A DNA stretch of 64,000 bases. Origin: Gallibacterium genomosp. 3 (GTDB taxonomy: Bacteria; Pseudomonadota; Gammaproteobacteria; Enterobacterales; Pasteurellaceae). This document shows, in pieces, positions 28,960 through 40,142 of the stretch (positions are counted from its first letter, which is position 1; every line of letters starts with the position of its first letter). The position numbers and the translations under genes were made by a program. The notes beneath the pieces are model-generated. The model was given only the letters and a program-made list of their open reading frames with translations. It was not told the origin of the DNA and searched no databases. Location: the NCBI RefSeq assembly GCF_001678475.1, contig NZ_JTJR01000010.1, positions 1 through 64,000 on the forward strand, in the 5' to 3' direction.

Positions 28960-29898
28960 ATGCCTCGTATTGCTACCATTACCTTAAATACTGCATTTGA
29001 TTTAGTGGGTCGCTTACCAAGAATCCAACTTGGTGAAGTGAATACCGTAGAAACTTTAGGGATCTATCCTGCTGGGAAAGGGATCAATGTAGCTAAAGTC
29101 TTACATGATTTAGATCTGCCCGTCACTGTAAGTGGTTTCCTTGGTGAAGATAATCAAGGCGACTTTATCCAACTTTTCCAACAGCTTGGCTTAGAAGATC
29201 GTTTCCAACGTGTTGCTGGTAAAACTCGCATTAATGTCAAAATTACTGAAACAGAAGCAGATGTCACTGATCTTAATTTCTTAGGTTATCAAGTGCCTGC
29301 TGAAGATTGGCAACGTTTTGTTACCGACTCTTTAGCTTGGTCCAAACAATATGATTTAGTTGCAGTCTGTGGCAGTTTACCAAAAGGGGTAGATACAGAA
29401 GCCTTTAAATCATGGCTAAAAGCATTAGGACAACAAACTAAAGTAGTATTAGACAGTAGTAATGCTGCACTTACCGCTGGATTAAAAGCCACACCTTGGT
29501 TAGTTAAACCCAATCACCGTGAATTAGAAGCCTGGATTGGTAAACCACTCAACTCGCTTTCTGAAATTATTGCTGCTGCAAAACAGCTAAAAGCTGAAGG
29601 AATTGCGAATGTGATTATTTCTATGGGGGCAGAAGGATCATTATGGATTAGTGATCAAGGCGTATTGAAAGCTCAACCACCAAAATGTACCAATGTCGTC
29701 AGTACAGTAGGTGCTGGTGATTCTATGGTAGCGGGCTTAATTTATGGTACCCAGCAACAGCTTTCACAAGAACAAACATTACGCTTTGCCTCTGCCGTTT
29801 CTGCGATGGCGGTTGCTCAAAGTAATGTCGGTGTAGCCGATAAACAAGCGTTAAACCAATTAATCGATCAAGTTAAGATTACCAAAATTGAGGAATAA
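28960..29898 (+). CDS. fruK: 1-phosphofructokinase FruK
   Basis: A 312-residue PfkB-family sugar kinase that phosphorylates fructose 1-phosphate to fructose 1,6-bisphosphate. It has the amino-terminal substrate segment TLNTAFDLVG, GGxGxNVA-like YPAGKGINVAKVL, and the carboxyl catalytic motif STVGAGDSMVAG with the base aspartate. It lies between fruB and fruA in the standard operon order; fruA begins 3 bases after its stop. Confidence 0.95.
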   Translation: MPRIATITLNTAFDLVGRLPRIQLGEVNTVETLGIYPAGKGINVAKVLHDLDLPVTVSGFLGEDNQGDFIQLFQQLGLEDRFQRVAGKTRINVKITETEADVTDLNFLGYQVPAEDWQRFVTDSLAWSKQYDLVAVCGSLPKGVDTEAFKSWLKALGQQTKVVLDSSNAALTAGLKATPWLVKPNHRELEAWIGKPLNSLSEIIAAAKQLKAEGIANVIISMGAEGSLWISDQGVLKAQPPKCTNVVSTVGAGDSMVAGLIYGTQQQLSQEQTLRFASAVSAMAVAQSNVGVADKQALNQLIDQVKITKIEE

Positions 29899-29901
29899 TT
29901 A

Positions 29902-31596
29902 ATGAATATCTATCTCCATTCACAAGAAAAACGTGGCAATGCAACGTTATTCTTATTAAAACAAATGGTAGCAAAAGCAGCTACTCAACAAAATCATTAA
30001 GTTGTCGATCAAGCTCAAGATGCAGAACTGGTTATCGTTTTAGGTCAGCAACTTAGCCACAATGCCGCATTCGCTGGTAAAAAAGTGTATTTAACCACTT
30101 TTGATCAGGCATTCAATGCGCCAGAAAATACATTACAACAAGCATTAACTAATGCGACGCCTTATCAAGCCGCAGAAAATCATACAACAACTAATGAAGT
30201 GATTAGCAAAGATCGTCCACTCAATATTGTTGCTGTTACCGCTTGCCCAACTGGTGTAGCCCATACCTTTATGGCAGCAGAAGCAATTTCAACTTATTGT
30301 CAAAAACAAGGCTGGAATGTCAAAGTTGAAACACGTGGTCAAGTAGGTGCAAGCAACTTAATCTCTGCAGAAGATGTTGCAGCGGCAGATTTAGCCTTTA
30401 TCGCTACTGATATTGACGTTGATCTCAGTAAATTTGATGGCAAATTGATGTATCACACTTCAACTGGTTTAGCTTTAAAGAAAACTGCCCAAGAATTCAA
30501 TAAAGCATTCAAAGAAGCAAAACCATATCACCATAAACAAGAAGTAAAAGCGGCTGAAAAAGCAGAAAGCCAAGACAAAGGTGAGAAAAAAGGTATTTAT
30601 AGTCACCTAATGACAGGGGTATCCCATATGTTACCAATGGTGGTTGCAGGTGGTTTAATTATCGCTTTATCTTTCATCTTTGGTATTGAAGCCTTTAAAC
30701 AGGAAGGTACGTTAGCTGCTGCTTTAATGAAAATTGGTGGTGGTAGCGCCTTCGCATTAATGATCCCGATTCTTTCTGGTTATATCGCTTACTCTATCGC
30801 TGACCGTCCAGGACTAACACCAGGTCTTGTTGGTGGTATGTTAGCAAGCTCCCTCGGTGCAGGTTTCTTAGGCGGTATCATTTCTGGTTTCTTAGCAGGT
30901 TATATTGCTAAAGCGATTAATGATCATATTAAATTGCCACAAACAATGAATGCTCTTAAACCAATCTTAATTATCCCATTCCTCTCTACTCTGTTAGTGG
31001 GCTTAATTATGATTTATATCGTTGGTGAGCCTGTTGCTTGGGTAATGAACAGTATGACTGAATTCTTAAAAGGAATGCAATCTGGTAGTGCAGTTGTACT
31101 TGGTATTATCCTTGGTGCAATGATGTGCTTTGACTTAGGTGGTCCAATTAACAAAGCGGCTTATACTTTTGGTGTAGGTTTATTGGCTTCATCTTCTTAC
31201 TTACCAATGGCAGCAATTATGGCTGCTGGAATGGTACCAGCACTTGGTATGGGTATTGCGACCTTTATCGCGCGTAAAAAATTCACTGCAAACGAATTAG
31301 AAGGTGGTAAAGCATCTTTCATTCTTGGTCTATGTTTTATCTCTGAAGGGGCGATTCCATTTGCAGCACGTGACCCAATGCGTGTCATTCCAAGCTGTAT
31401 GTTAGGTGGTGCATTAACAGGTGCATTATCTATGGTCTTTGGTGTGCAACTTATGGCACCTCACGGCGGGATCTTTGTATTAGCGATTCCAGGCGCAATT
31501 CAACCTGTATTAACTTACCTTGTTGCAATCGCTGCAGGTAGTTTAGTGACTGGTGTACTTTATGCAGTAATTAAGCCAAAAACATTAGAGGCTTAG
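29902..31596 (+). pseudogene. fruA: Fructose PTS permease FruA (EIIBC), interrupted by an in-frame TAA
   Basis: The reading frame starts at ATG 29902 after GAGGAAT and gives MNIYLHSQEKRGNATLFLLK, but meets TAA at 29998-30000 (codon 33). The same frame then continues without further stops to 31596 and keeps the FruA sequence: the end of the EIIB' domain (AELVIVLGQQL), the catalytic EIIB cysteine in VTACPTGVAHTFMAAEA, and the EIIC membrane domain with GGPINKAAYTFGVG and SEGAIPFAARDPMR. A single base change would restore it (the codon lies in QNH-stop-VVDQ). A shorter product from GTG 30085 could keep EIIB and EIIC but lose the EIIB' domain; its ribosome-binding site is poor. It could be a real mutation, or a sequence error. 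Confidence 0.85.
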
Positions 31597-31603
31597 TATT
31601 TCT

Positions 31604-31640
31604 CATCTCCCCTAACCCCTCTTCACTAGTGAAGAGAGAA
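31604..31640. repeat. Hairpin repeat family 1, solo copy after fruA
   Basis: CATCTCCCCTAACCCCTCTTCAC followed by a central TA and GTGAAGAG. It lies 8 bases after the fruA stop and is a likely terminator. The right half has decayed (GAGAGAAATCTC instead of GAGGGG...GGAGATG). Confidence 0.7.
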
Positions 31641-31647
31641 ATCTCGG

Positions 31648-31954
31648 CATCTCCCCTACCCCCTCTTCACAAGTGAAGAGGGGAATCTTTCGGTGAAAAG
31701 GCTTAGTTCGTGATTTTTGGCTAGTCTGTAAAGGCTTAACCAGTGATTTTTGGCTAGCTTGTATTAACGTTTTAGTTAATCGGTATTAATCATTTTTGCA
31801 ATGTTACATTGGTGTGTATCTAATCAGTGTTTATCCTTTTAGCGAATCAAGATTACGTATTTTTAACGCATCTGTTCTTACCAAAATCTACTAAATATTC
31901 TTCAAGTGCTGAACGGCTCCCCTCTTCACTAGTGAAGAGGGGCTGGGGGAGATG
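31648..31954. repeat. Hairpin repeat family 1, composite 307-bp element
   Basis: The ends are near-perfect inverted copies: CATCTCCCC at 31648 with hairpin CCTCTTCAC/GTGAAGAGG, and at the other end hairpin 31919-31942 followed by GGGGGAGATG ending at 31954. Each end is itself a palindrome. The inside (about 235 bases) has two copies of GTGATTTTTGGCTAG and no convincing gene. It is about 85% identical by eye to 47712-47970. The arrangement resembles a non-autonomous mobile element (MITE-like) or two terminators flanking a spacer. Confidence 0.75.
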
Positions 31955-31984
31955 TCGTTTTTACCACAATGCACTAACCATTTT

Positions 31985-32133
31985 TGTTTTATCTAATCAA
32001 TTTTTATCATTTTAGCGAATTAAGATTACGTATTTTAACGCATTTATTCTTGCCAAAATGTACTAAATATTTTTCAAGTGCTGAACGGCTCCCCTCTTCA
32101 CTCGTGAAGAGGGGCTGGGGGGGGGGGGAGATG
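31985..32133. repeat. Hairpin repeat family 1, partial tandem copy abutting tgt
   Basis: Matches the right half of the preceding element (about 31810-31954) and ends in hairpin CCCCTCTTCAC/GTGAAGAGGGG at 32091-32114, then CT, a run of 12 G (32117-32128) and AGATG. The next three bases are the complement of the tgt TAG stop. On the minus strand it would act as the tgt terminator. Confidence 0.75.
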
Positions 32134-33330
<1,197 letters not shown>

Positions 33331-33341
33331 CTATTTCATTT

Positions 33342-34421
33342 TTAAATAGGATCATTTTTCTTAGTTAAAAACATCGCATCCCCATAACTAAAAAAGCGAT
33401 AGCGATTTTCTACTGCATTGCGATAAGCTCGCATAATATTGTCATAACCCGCAAATGCAGAAACCAACATAATCAAGGTAGATTCTGGCAAATGAAAGTT
33501 AGTAATTAAGCAATCGACCACCCTAAATTTTTTCCCTGGATAAATAAAAATGGTGGTATCCGCAAAGAAAGGCTCCAACAATTTGCCACTTTGATGTTGC
33601 TCCGCTGCTAAAGCGGCACTTTCTAACGATCTTACAGATGTAGTACCAACGGCAATCACACGTTTCCCCGCCGCTTTAGTTGCTAACACAGCATCAACGA
33701 CATCAGGCGGAACTTCCGCATATTCAGCGTGCATATGGTGATCTTCAATATTTTCTACTCGCACTGGTTGGAATGTTCCTGCCCCAACATGTAAGGTAAC
33801 AAAAGCAGTATTTACTCCTTTCTCCCGCAATGCGGCTAATAACTCATCATCAAAATGTAATCCGGCTGTTGGTGCTGCAACTGCTCCTGGAACTTTACTA
33901 TAAACCGTTTGATAACGTTCTTGATCCGCATCTTCATCAGGGCGATCAATATAAGGCGGCAGGGGAATATGCCCAATTTGTTGCAAAGCATCAAATAGCG
34001 ACCCTGCAATATCAAATTGTAGGTGGAACAACGCCTCTTGACGCCCAAGCATTAGTACTCGAATACCGTTCCCCTCACCAAGTTTATCTTCCCCTAAAAT
34101 CAGCTCGCTGCCTTCTTTAGGTGCTTTTGACGCTCGGACGTGAGCCAAACAGCTTTTATCATCTAATACACGTTCAATCAGAACTTCTAATTTTCCACCA
34201 CTACTTTTTCTACCATAGATTCGAGCTGGAATGACACGAGTATTATTAAAAACTAATAAATCTCCCGGATTCACAAAAGAGAGTACATCTTTAAAATGGT
34301 GATGTGAGAATTCGCCACTGTTTCCATCTAATTTTAATAATCGACTGGCAGTTCTCTCTTTTTGTGGATAGCGTGCAATTAATTCATCAGGAAGATCAAA
34401 ATAAAAATCTGCAACACGCAT
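33342..34421 (-). CDS. queA: S-adenosylmethionine:tRNA ribosyltransferase-isomerase QueA
   Basis: A 359-residue enzyme that moves the ribose of SAM onto preQ1 in tRNA to make epoxyqueuosine, the step after Tgt. Family segments include [57 protein letters not shown] and [20 protein letters not shown]. With tgt it forms the queA-tgt pair. Confidence 0.95.
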   Translation of the reverse strand: MRVADFYFDLPDELIARYPQKERTASRLLKLDGNSGEFSHHHFKDVLSFVNPGDLLVFNNTRVIPARIYGRKSSGGKLEVLIERVLDDKSCLAHVRASKAPKEGSELILGEDKLGEGNGIRVLMLGRQEALFHLQFDIAGSLFDALQQIGHIPLPPYIDRPDEDADQERYQTVYSKVPGAVAAPTAGLHFDDELLAALREKGVNTAFVTLHVGAGTFQPVRVENIEDHHMHAEYAEVPPDVVDAVLATKAAGKRVIAVGTTSVRSLESAALAAEQHQSGKLLEPFFADTTIFIYPGKKFRVVDCLITNFHLPESTLIMLVSAFAGYDNIMRAYRNAVENRYRFFSYGDAMFLTKKNDPI

Positions 34422-34689
34422 AATGTTTACCTATCTTTTTTCAATAAAAACCCTTTTCTTCGGCTAAATTCGCCAAGAAAAGTTTCTGCTTATTAATTCG
34501 GTGCGTAAGTTTATTGCGATCATCAGCAAAATGCAAAAAACAAGTGTATTTTTTTGTGATATATCATTGATTAATCTTGTTTGTACTAGGTTTGGTGATT
34601 GTCGCTATTTGCCCTAATTGATATACTCGCCACTTTGGTAAAACGTCTATTACGACCAAAATAATAAGCTTATTTTTAAGGATTTAACT

Positions 34690-35679
34690 ATGACTGAACG
34701 TTGCTATAAACTTTATCGCTATCAAATTCCTATGGATTCACAAGTTGTATTACGTAACCGCTTTTTAAAGCAACGTGAAGGGTTACTAGTACAGATTCGT
34801 TGTGGTAATTCGGAAGGTTGGGGCGAAATTGCCCCCTTACCTGAATTTAGTCAAGAAACACTAGACCAAGCACAACAACAAGCACTTGAATGGTTAAATG
34901 CTTGGGATCAAGCACGTTCACGTAATGAAAAATTATCATTAGAAAATTGCTACCCTTCTGTGGCATTTGGTTTAAGTTGTGCTTTAGCAGAAATGAAAAA
35001 TAAACTCACTACAGAGGGTAATTTTAATACAGCTCCACTTTGTTATGGTGATCCTGATGAGTTATATGAAGAATTAGATCAGCTACCAGGTGAGAAAATT
35101 GCCAAAATTAAAGTTGGTTTATATGAAGCTAATCGTGATGGTTTAATTGCTGATATGTTCCTAGAAGCAGTGCCTGATCTAAAATTGCGTTTAGACGCCA
35201 ACCGCTCTTGGACACCGACAAAAGCAGCTATGTTTGCGAAATATGTAAAACCTGAACATCGTGCCAGAATTCAATTTATTGAAGAACCTTGTAAAACACC
35301 TACGGAAAGTTTGCAATTTGCTGCTGAAACTGGGATTGCCATTGCATGGGATGAAACTGTGCGCGATCCAGCGTTTACAGTAAAAGCAGAACCGCACGTT
35401 GCAGCGATTGTGATTAAGCCAACATTAGTGGGATCGTTAGAAAAATGTGTCAGTTTAATTGAACAGGCACATCAACAAGGGTTAATTGTGGTAATTAGCT
35501 CAAGCATTGAATCCAGTTTTGGCTTAACCCAGCTAGCTCGGATTGCACAACAATATACGCCAAATACCACTCCAGGATTGGATACGTTAGATCTGATGAA
35601 AGTACAATTAGTACGTGCTTGGCCAAATTCGGCCTTACCGTTGGCAGGATTAGACAGCGAGTATTTTATAGAGGTGTAG
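34690..35679 (+). CDS. menC: o-Succinylbenzoate synthase MenC
   Basis: A 329-residue enolase-superfamily enzyme of menaquinone synthesis. The lysine pair region is KIKVGLYE; metal ligands are in [13 protein letters not shown] and [10 protein letters not shown]; the other catalytic lysine is in VIKPTLVGS. Menaquinone supports anaerobic fumarate and nitrate respiration, matching the Dcu/AspA genes. No other men gene is adjacent. The TAG stop is followed directly by GCATCTC, part of the hairpin repeat lying between menC and birA. Confidence 0.93.
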   Translation: MTERCYKLYRYQIPMDSQVVLRNRFLKQREGLLVQIRCGNSEGWGEIAPLPEFSQETLDQAQQQALEWLNAWDQARSRNEKLSLENCYPSVAFGLSCALAEMKNKLTTEGNFNTAPLCYGDPDELYEELDQLPGEKIAKIKVGLYEANRDGLIADMFLEAVPDLKLRLDANRSWTPTKAAMFAKYVKPEHRARIQFIEEPCKTPTESLQFAAETGIAIAWDETVRDPAFTVKAEPHVAAIVIKPTLVGSLEKCVSLIEQAHQQGLIVVISSSIESSFGLTQLARIAQQYTPNTTPGLDTLDLMKVQLVRAWPNSALPLAGLDSEYFIEV

Positions 35680-35698
35680 GCATCTCTGCATCTTCCGA

Positions 35699-35737
35699 CA
35701 TCCCCCCTCTTCACAAGTGAAGAGGGGGGGGGGGATG
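35699..35737. repeat. Hairpin repeat family 1, solo copy between menC and birA, with G11 tract
   Basis: CATCCCCCC, then CTCTTCAC, a 2-base centre and GTGAAGAG lead into 11 G (35724-35734) and ATG, ending exactly before the complement of the birA TAG stop at 35738. It lies between convergent genes and would work as a terminator on either strand. Confidence 0.8.
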
Positions 35738-36679
35738 CTACCCAGCAGCCCTTAATGAAATTTCGCCAATAGCAAAAGTTTGAATATCCCCTTGTTCTGT
35801 TTGCAAGAGTAACTCTCCAAGCGGATTAATCCCCATCGCAATACCGCAAATTTGCTGTTGCTCAAGTAATAATTTAACTGGTTTTTTATAAAAATAGTCA
35901 TATTGTTGCCATGCAGTGAGCAAAGTCGTTAAGCCTTGTGTACTAAATTGGGATAAAACTTGATTAATCTGTTGAATAAGTCGGGCAATGATCTGATTAC
36001 GATTTACTTGTTTTTGTTGGCTTAACATAGCAATTGGCTGATCGATCGAAGTGTCTAACGGAAGATGAATATTCAACCCTAATCCAATCACCACTTGGTA
36101 ATCAAATGAAGTAGGATTTTGTTTCATCTCAATTAAAATTCCACCTAGTTTTTTCCCTGCCAACCAAATATCATTCGGCCATTTTAATTGAACTTGTTGA
36201 TAACCGAGAGAGGTTAATGCCTGGGCCACTGCAATCCCAATCGCTAAACTTAAACCTGAAAGTTGGGTGTGTTGTGGAAAGCAATGGTAAAAACTTACAA
36301 TTACTTGTCCTGCAAAAGGAGAAATCCATTTACGCCCACGACGTCCGCGACCTGCAGTTTGATACTCCGCTAAACAAACACTGTTATTAGGAAGCTGTGA
36401 CAAATGATCCAGTAGATACTGATTAGTAGAATCAATGATAGGCAACACAATTAAATGATTATGAGGTAGTGTTTGTTGTAGGTAGATATGATCCAATAAT
36501 TCCGCCACCGGTTGCCAAATACAATCTGTTTCAGTTTGTTCAATCTGAATCCCTTGTTGAGTTAATTCAGTTAAGATGTTTTGTAATTGATCTTCCGTAA
36601 GATTTAGGGTTTGGCTAAGTTGTTGATAGCAATGTGGTTTACCGTCTGCAAGTTGCTGTAAGAGTTGTTGATTCATCAT
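35738..36679 (-). CDS. birA: Biotin-protein ligase / biotin operon repressor BirA
   Basis: A 313-residue bifunctional protein. The amino end (about 1-60) is a winged-helix DNA-binding domain (DGKPHCYQQLSQTLNLTEDQL); the ligase domain has the adenylate-binding loop AGRGRRGRKW, LKWPNDIWL and GGILIEMKQ; a small SH3-like carboxyl domain follows. It attaches biotin to acetyl-CoA carboxylase and represses biotin genes. The protein ends GEISLRAAG, close to the E. coli end, and its TAG touches the hairpin repeat. Confidence 0.93.
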   Translation of the reverse strand: MMNQQLLQQLADGKPHCYQQLSQTLNLTEDQLQNILTELTQQGIQIEQTETDCIWQPVAELLDHIYLQQTLPHNHLIVLPIIDSTNQYLLDHLSQLPNNSVCLAEYQTAGRGRRGRKWISPFAGQVIVSFYHCFPQHTQLSGLSLAIGIAVAQALTSLGYQQVQLKWPNDIWLAGKKLGGILIEMKQNPTSFDYQVVIGLGLNIHLPLDTSIDQPIAMLSQQKQVNRNQIIARLIQQINQVLSQFSTQGLTTLLTAWQQYDYFYKKPVKLLLEQQQICGIAMGINPLGELLLQTEQGDIQTFAIGEISLRAAG

Positions 36680-36792
36680 TGTTTAAGTTAAATTGATTCC
36701 TGTCAGTGTAAAAGGCGATTGCTCTATTTGACGCTATAATTCCCAGTGAAAATGCGTATAATACACTGCATTTGTGTTTACCTCTAACAATT

Positions 36793-37233
36793 ATGCATAA
36801 AGTTTCCCAAACCACATTAGTGCCACATAGTGCAGAACAAATGTATCAATTAGTTAATCAATATGAACGCTATCCTGAATTTTTACCGGGGTGTGTTGCA
36901 AGTCAAACTTTGCAACAACACGGGAATGAATTAGATGCAGAATTAGTGGTAAGTAAAGCAGGTATTCGTTTGGCTTTTACTACTCATAATACAATGCAAC
37001 CTTATCAATCAATTCAGATGCAATTAGTAAAAGGACCATTTAAACAGTTAACTGGGGAATGGCGTTTTTTACCGTTAGATGAATACTCCTCACAAATTAG
37101 CCTACAACTACAATTTGAATTTAGTAATGCGTTAGTAGAAAAGATGTTTGGTAAGATTTTCCAACAACTAACCTCACAAATGGTGCAAGCCTTTAAGCAA
37201 CGTGCTAAGGAGATTTATCATGTCAGAAATTAA
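36793..37233 (+). CDS. ratA: RatA/Coq10-like START-domain protein
   Basis: A 146-residue protein of the polyketide cyclase/START fold, similar to E. coli RatA (YfjG): SQTTLVPHSAEQMYQLVNQYERYPEFLPGC, VSKAGI and GPFKQLTGEWRF. Homologues bind ubiquinone (Coq10), and E. coli RatA has been described as blocking 70S ribosome assembly. The ATG at 36793 gives the usual amino end; an upstream in-frame ATG at 36772 adds only MCLPLTI. The stop overlaps ratB by 14 bases. Confidence 0.88.
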   Translation: MHKVSQTTLVPHSAEQMYQLVNQYERYPEFLPGCVASQTLQQHGNELDAELVVSKAGIRLAFTTHNTMQPYQSIQMQLVKGPFKQLTGEWRFLPLDEYSSQISLQLQFEFSNALVEKMFGKIFQQLTSQMVQAFKQRAKEIYHVRN

Positions 37234-37519
37234 TGTCGAAGTCACTTATGCGTTACCACAACACTATTTTTTAAAAAAAATCTGTGTGCCTGAAGGATGT
37301 AATGTGCAATCTGCAATTTTGCAATCTGGGGTATTACAACGCTATCAAGAGATAGACTTACGTGAAAACAAAGTGGGCATTTTTGGCCGTTTAGCCAAAT
37401 TGACTGATATTTTGCGTGAGGGTGATCGTGTGGAAATTTATCGTCCACTATTAGCTGATCCAAAAGAAATTCGCCGTAAGCGTGCAGCCCAACAGCAAGA
37501 ACAAAAAGCGAAATCATAA
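37220..37519 (+). CDS. ratB: RnfH/RatB family small protein (UPF0125)
   Basis: A 99-residue ubiquitin-like-fold protein with the family pattern EVTYALPQHYFLKKICVPEG, GIFGRLAKLTDILREGDRVEIYRPL, LADPKEIRRKRA. Biochemical role unknown; it is often next to ratA, and in some species sits in rnf operons. The ATG at 37220 follows AAGGAGATTTATC. The overlap with ratA implies co-translation. Confidence 0.9.
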   Translation: MSEINVEVTYALPQHYFLKKICVPEGCNVQSAILQSGVLQRYQEIDLRENKVGIFGRLAKLTDILREGDRVEIYRPLLADPKEIRRKRAAQQQEQKAKS

Positions 37520-37540
37520 CTAAGTCATCAGGAATTTATC

Positions 37541-38737
37541 ATGACCACATACTGCTTACCTAAAGACATTACCCCTGAAATCTTTTTACGTGATTATTGG
37601 CAAAAAAAGCCATTGTTGATACGTCAAGGTTTGCCACAAATTGTCGGTATGTTTGAACCGCAAGATATTATTGAATTGGCTCAAGAAGAAGAGGTAACAG
37701 CACGTTTAGTGCAAACACATCAACGTAACGGTGAAGAAAAATGGCAATTAAAAACAAGCCCATTAACCGCAAAAGATTTTAAAAATTTGCCAGAAAAGTG
37801 GTCTGTATTGGTACAAAACCTAGAGCAATGGTCGCCAGAATTAGGTAAGTTATGGCAGGCATTTGCTTTTATCCCGCAATGGCAACGTGATGATATTATG
37901 GTGTCATTCGCACCAAAAGGCGGTTCCGTGGGTAAACATTATGATGAATATGATGTGTTTTTAGTGCAAGGATATGGCGAACGCCGTTGGCAATTAGGTA
38001 AATGGTGCGATCCTTCTACTGAATTTAAAGCTAATCAACCGATCCGAATTTTTGATGATATGGGCGAATTAATTCTTGATGAAGTAATGCAGCCCGGCGA
38101 TGTATTGTATGTCCCATCTCGGTTATCCCATTATGGTGTGGCAGAAAGTGACTGTTTGACCTTCTCTTTTGGTTTACGTTATCCCAATGCAAGCGATATT
38201 TTAGAGAATTTCTGTAAAGCATTAGTCCATCATAGCGAACAGCTGAATAGTAGCGATTTTGCGATTCCTTTCCGTTTATCTCCGATAGTGCAAAAAAACG
38301 GATTATTAGCACCAGAAAATGTCGCTAACTTGAAACAACAGCTGATTACATTATTACAAGAATCCAATCAAGTGGATGCGTTGTTTACCCAAGCGGTAGC
38401 TACTACAGTAAGTAGTCGCCGTTATTCCTTATTAACTACTGAAGAAGGCATTTATCCTGATGAATTAGCGGAAGCGTTACAAGCGGGTGATCGTTTGTAT
38501 CAAGATGCTAATTGCAAAATGATCTATACCACCGATGGAAATATTTTCATTAATGGGGAATGGATTGATGAATTAAATGTGACGGAACGTAAATTGCTAG
38601 CCCTATTCGCAGATGGTAACGCCATAGATTGGCAAACTTTACAACATTATGTTAGCGAAGAAACCTCGTTAGATTTGCTGTTAGATAGCTTATGTGATTG
38701 GTTAGATAACGGCTGGTTATTGCTAGATACGGAATAA
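37541..38737 (+). CDS. roxA: Ribosomal protein uL16 arginine hydroxylase RoxA (YcfD family)
   Basis: A 398-residue cupin/JmjC-type 2-oxoglutarate-iron dioxygenase. The iron-binding HxD motif is in GKHYDEYDVFLVQ with tightly linked GERRWQLG; the distal histidine lies in SRLSHYGVAES. E. coli RoxA hydroxylates Arg81 of ribosomal protein L16. The carboxyl third is a winged-helix-like dimer domain. The protein is somewhat longer than the E. coli one (about 373). It follows ratB by 21 bases, and xseA begins 3 bases after its stop. Confidence 0.88.
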   Translation: MTTYCLPKDITPEIFLRDYWQKKPLLIRQGLPQIVGMFEPQDIIELAQEEEVTARLVQTHQRNGEEKWQLKTSPLTAKDFKNLPEKWSVLVQNLEQWSPELGKLWQAFAFIPQWQRDDIMVSFAPKGGSVGKHYDEYDVFLVQGYGERRWQLGKWCDPSTEFKANQPIRIFDDMGELILDEVMQPGDVLYVPSRLSHYGVAESDCLTFSFGLRYPNASDILENFCKALVHHSEQLNSSDFAIPFRLSPIVQKNGLLAPENVANLKQQLITLLQESNQVDALFTQAVATTVSSRRYSLLTTEEGIYPDELAEALQAGDRLYQDANCKMIYTTDGNIFINGEWIDELNVTERKLLALFADGNAIDWQTLQHYVSEETSLDLLLDSLCDWLDNGWLLLDTE

Positions 38738-38740
38738 TTT

Positions 38741-40090
38741 ATGCTAATGAATCTGGATAATCATCCAAGTATTTTATCAGTGAGCCAATTAAACCGTTGT
38801 GCCAAAACGTTATTAGAACAAGAGTTAGGCGCAGTGTGGCTAACGGGGGAAATCTCTAATTTTTCACAACCTGTATCGGGGCATTGGTATTTCACATTAA
38901 AAGATAATGATGCTCAGGTGCGGGCAGCTATGTTTAAAATGCGTAATTTACGCGTTGCATTTAAACCACAAAATGGAATGCAAGTATTAGTTCGCGCAAG
39001 TGTCAGCTTGTATGAACCTCGAGGTGATTACCAAATCATTGTGGAGAGTATGCAGCCTGCGGGAGAAGGCTTATTACAGCAAGAGTTTGAACGGCTAAAA
39101 ATGAAGTTAGCGGCAGAAGGACTATTTGCACAGCAATGGAAACAACCTTTACCACAAATTTGCCAACGGATCGGCGTGATTACTTCATCAAGTGGTGCCG
39201 CCTTACACGATATCTTACAGATTTTACGCCGCAGAAACCCCAGCCTAGAGGTAATTATTTATCCTACTTTAGTACAAGGGAAAGACGCCGCAGCGGATAT
39301 TGTTCGCAGTATTGAAATTGCGAATCTTCGCCAAGAGTGTGATGTGTTAATTGTTGGACGCGGTGGTGGTTCATTAGAAGATCTGTGGTGTTTTAATGAA
39401 GAAGTTGTCGCAAGAGCGATTTTCGCTTCGACAATTCCAATTATTAGTGCAGTAGGTCATGAAACCGATGTGACCATTGCAGATTTTGTGGCAGATTTAC
39501 GCGCCTCAACGCCTTCTGCCGCAGCAGAACTTCTAAGCCGAGATCAAAAAGAGTTATGGCAAAAGATCGATTATTTACAGCAACGTTTAGAAAACGCCTT
39601 TTCCCGTCTATTTACTGTATGCCAACAACGGTTGGAAAGAGTGACTTTGCGTTTGCAAAATCAACATCCACAGGCACGATTAGCCTTACAGAAACAGCAT
39701 TATCTTTATTTGCAAACACGATTATATAAGAGTATTCAGCTTTACTTACAGCAACAAAAACAACAGCACCAACGATTACAACAACGTTTATGGCAGGTGC
39801 CGCTGCCAGCAAATATTCAGTTACAACGACAAGCATTACAGCAGTGGCAATTTCGTTTAAATGCAGCGTTAAAAGGGTTATTACAACAGCGACGCTATCA
39901 ATTTGCTCAATTAAGTGGACGGTTAGACAGTGTTAGCCCGTTAAAAGTATTACAGCGTGGTTATACCGTGACAATGACCGAAGAACAGCAGGTAGTAAGT
40001 AGTGTGCAACAAGTGAATGTTGGACAATCTTTAATTACTAGAACTGCTGATGGGCAGATTGTGAGTGTGGTTGAGCAGATCAAGGAGTGA
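38741..40090 (+). CDS. xseA: Exodeoxyribonuclease VII large subunit XseA
   Basis: A 449-residue nuclease subunit. An amino-terminal OB-fold ([39 protein letters not shown]) precedes the catalytic region [33 protein letters not shown] and [29 protein letters not shown] long glutamine-rich coiled coil (about 265-400) follows and ends in the LKVLQRGYT segment. With XseB it degrades single-stranded DNA. Probably in one transcript with ratA-ratB-roxA. Confidence 0.95.
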   Translation: MLMNLDNHPSILSVSQLNRCAKTLLEQELGAVWLTGEISNFSQPVSGHWYFTLKDNDAQVRAAMFKMRNLRVAFKPQNGMQVLVRASVSLYEPRGDYQIIVESMQPAGEGLLQQEFERLKMKLAAEGLFAQQWKQPLPQICQRIGVITSSSGAALHDILQILRRRNPSLEVIIYPTLVQGKDAAADIVRSIEIANLRQECDVLIVGRGGGSLEDLWCFNEEVVARAIFASTIPIISAVGHETDVTIADFVADLRASTPSAAAELLSRDQKELWQKIDYLQQRLENAFSRLFTVCQQRLERVTLRLQNQHPQARLALQKQHYLYLQTRLYKSIQLYLQQQKQQHQRLQQRLWQVPLPANIQLQRQALQQWQFRLNAALKGLLQQRRYQFAQLSGRLDSVSPLKVLQRGYTVTMTEEQQVVSSVQQVNVGQSLITRTADGQIVSVVEQIKE

Positions 40091-40142
40091 TCTGAACTAA
40101 TTCATTAGATTTTTACATTTTTGTATTCTCAAAGGAGGGATT

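Noticed and set aside
30085-31596. A 503-codon frame starting at GTG 30085 as a complete gene
   Set aside because: It begins in the middle of the FruA EIIB' domain and lacks a ribosome-binding site; it is better described as the 3' part of fruA interrupted by TAA.
31604-32133. Repeats considered as a possible CRISPR array
   Set aside because: Units are palindromes of about 36-60 bases separated by large related interiors rather than short unique spacers, and no cas genes are in the window.
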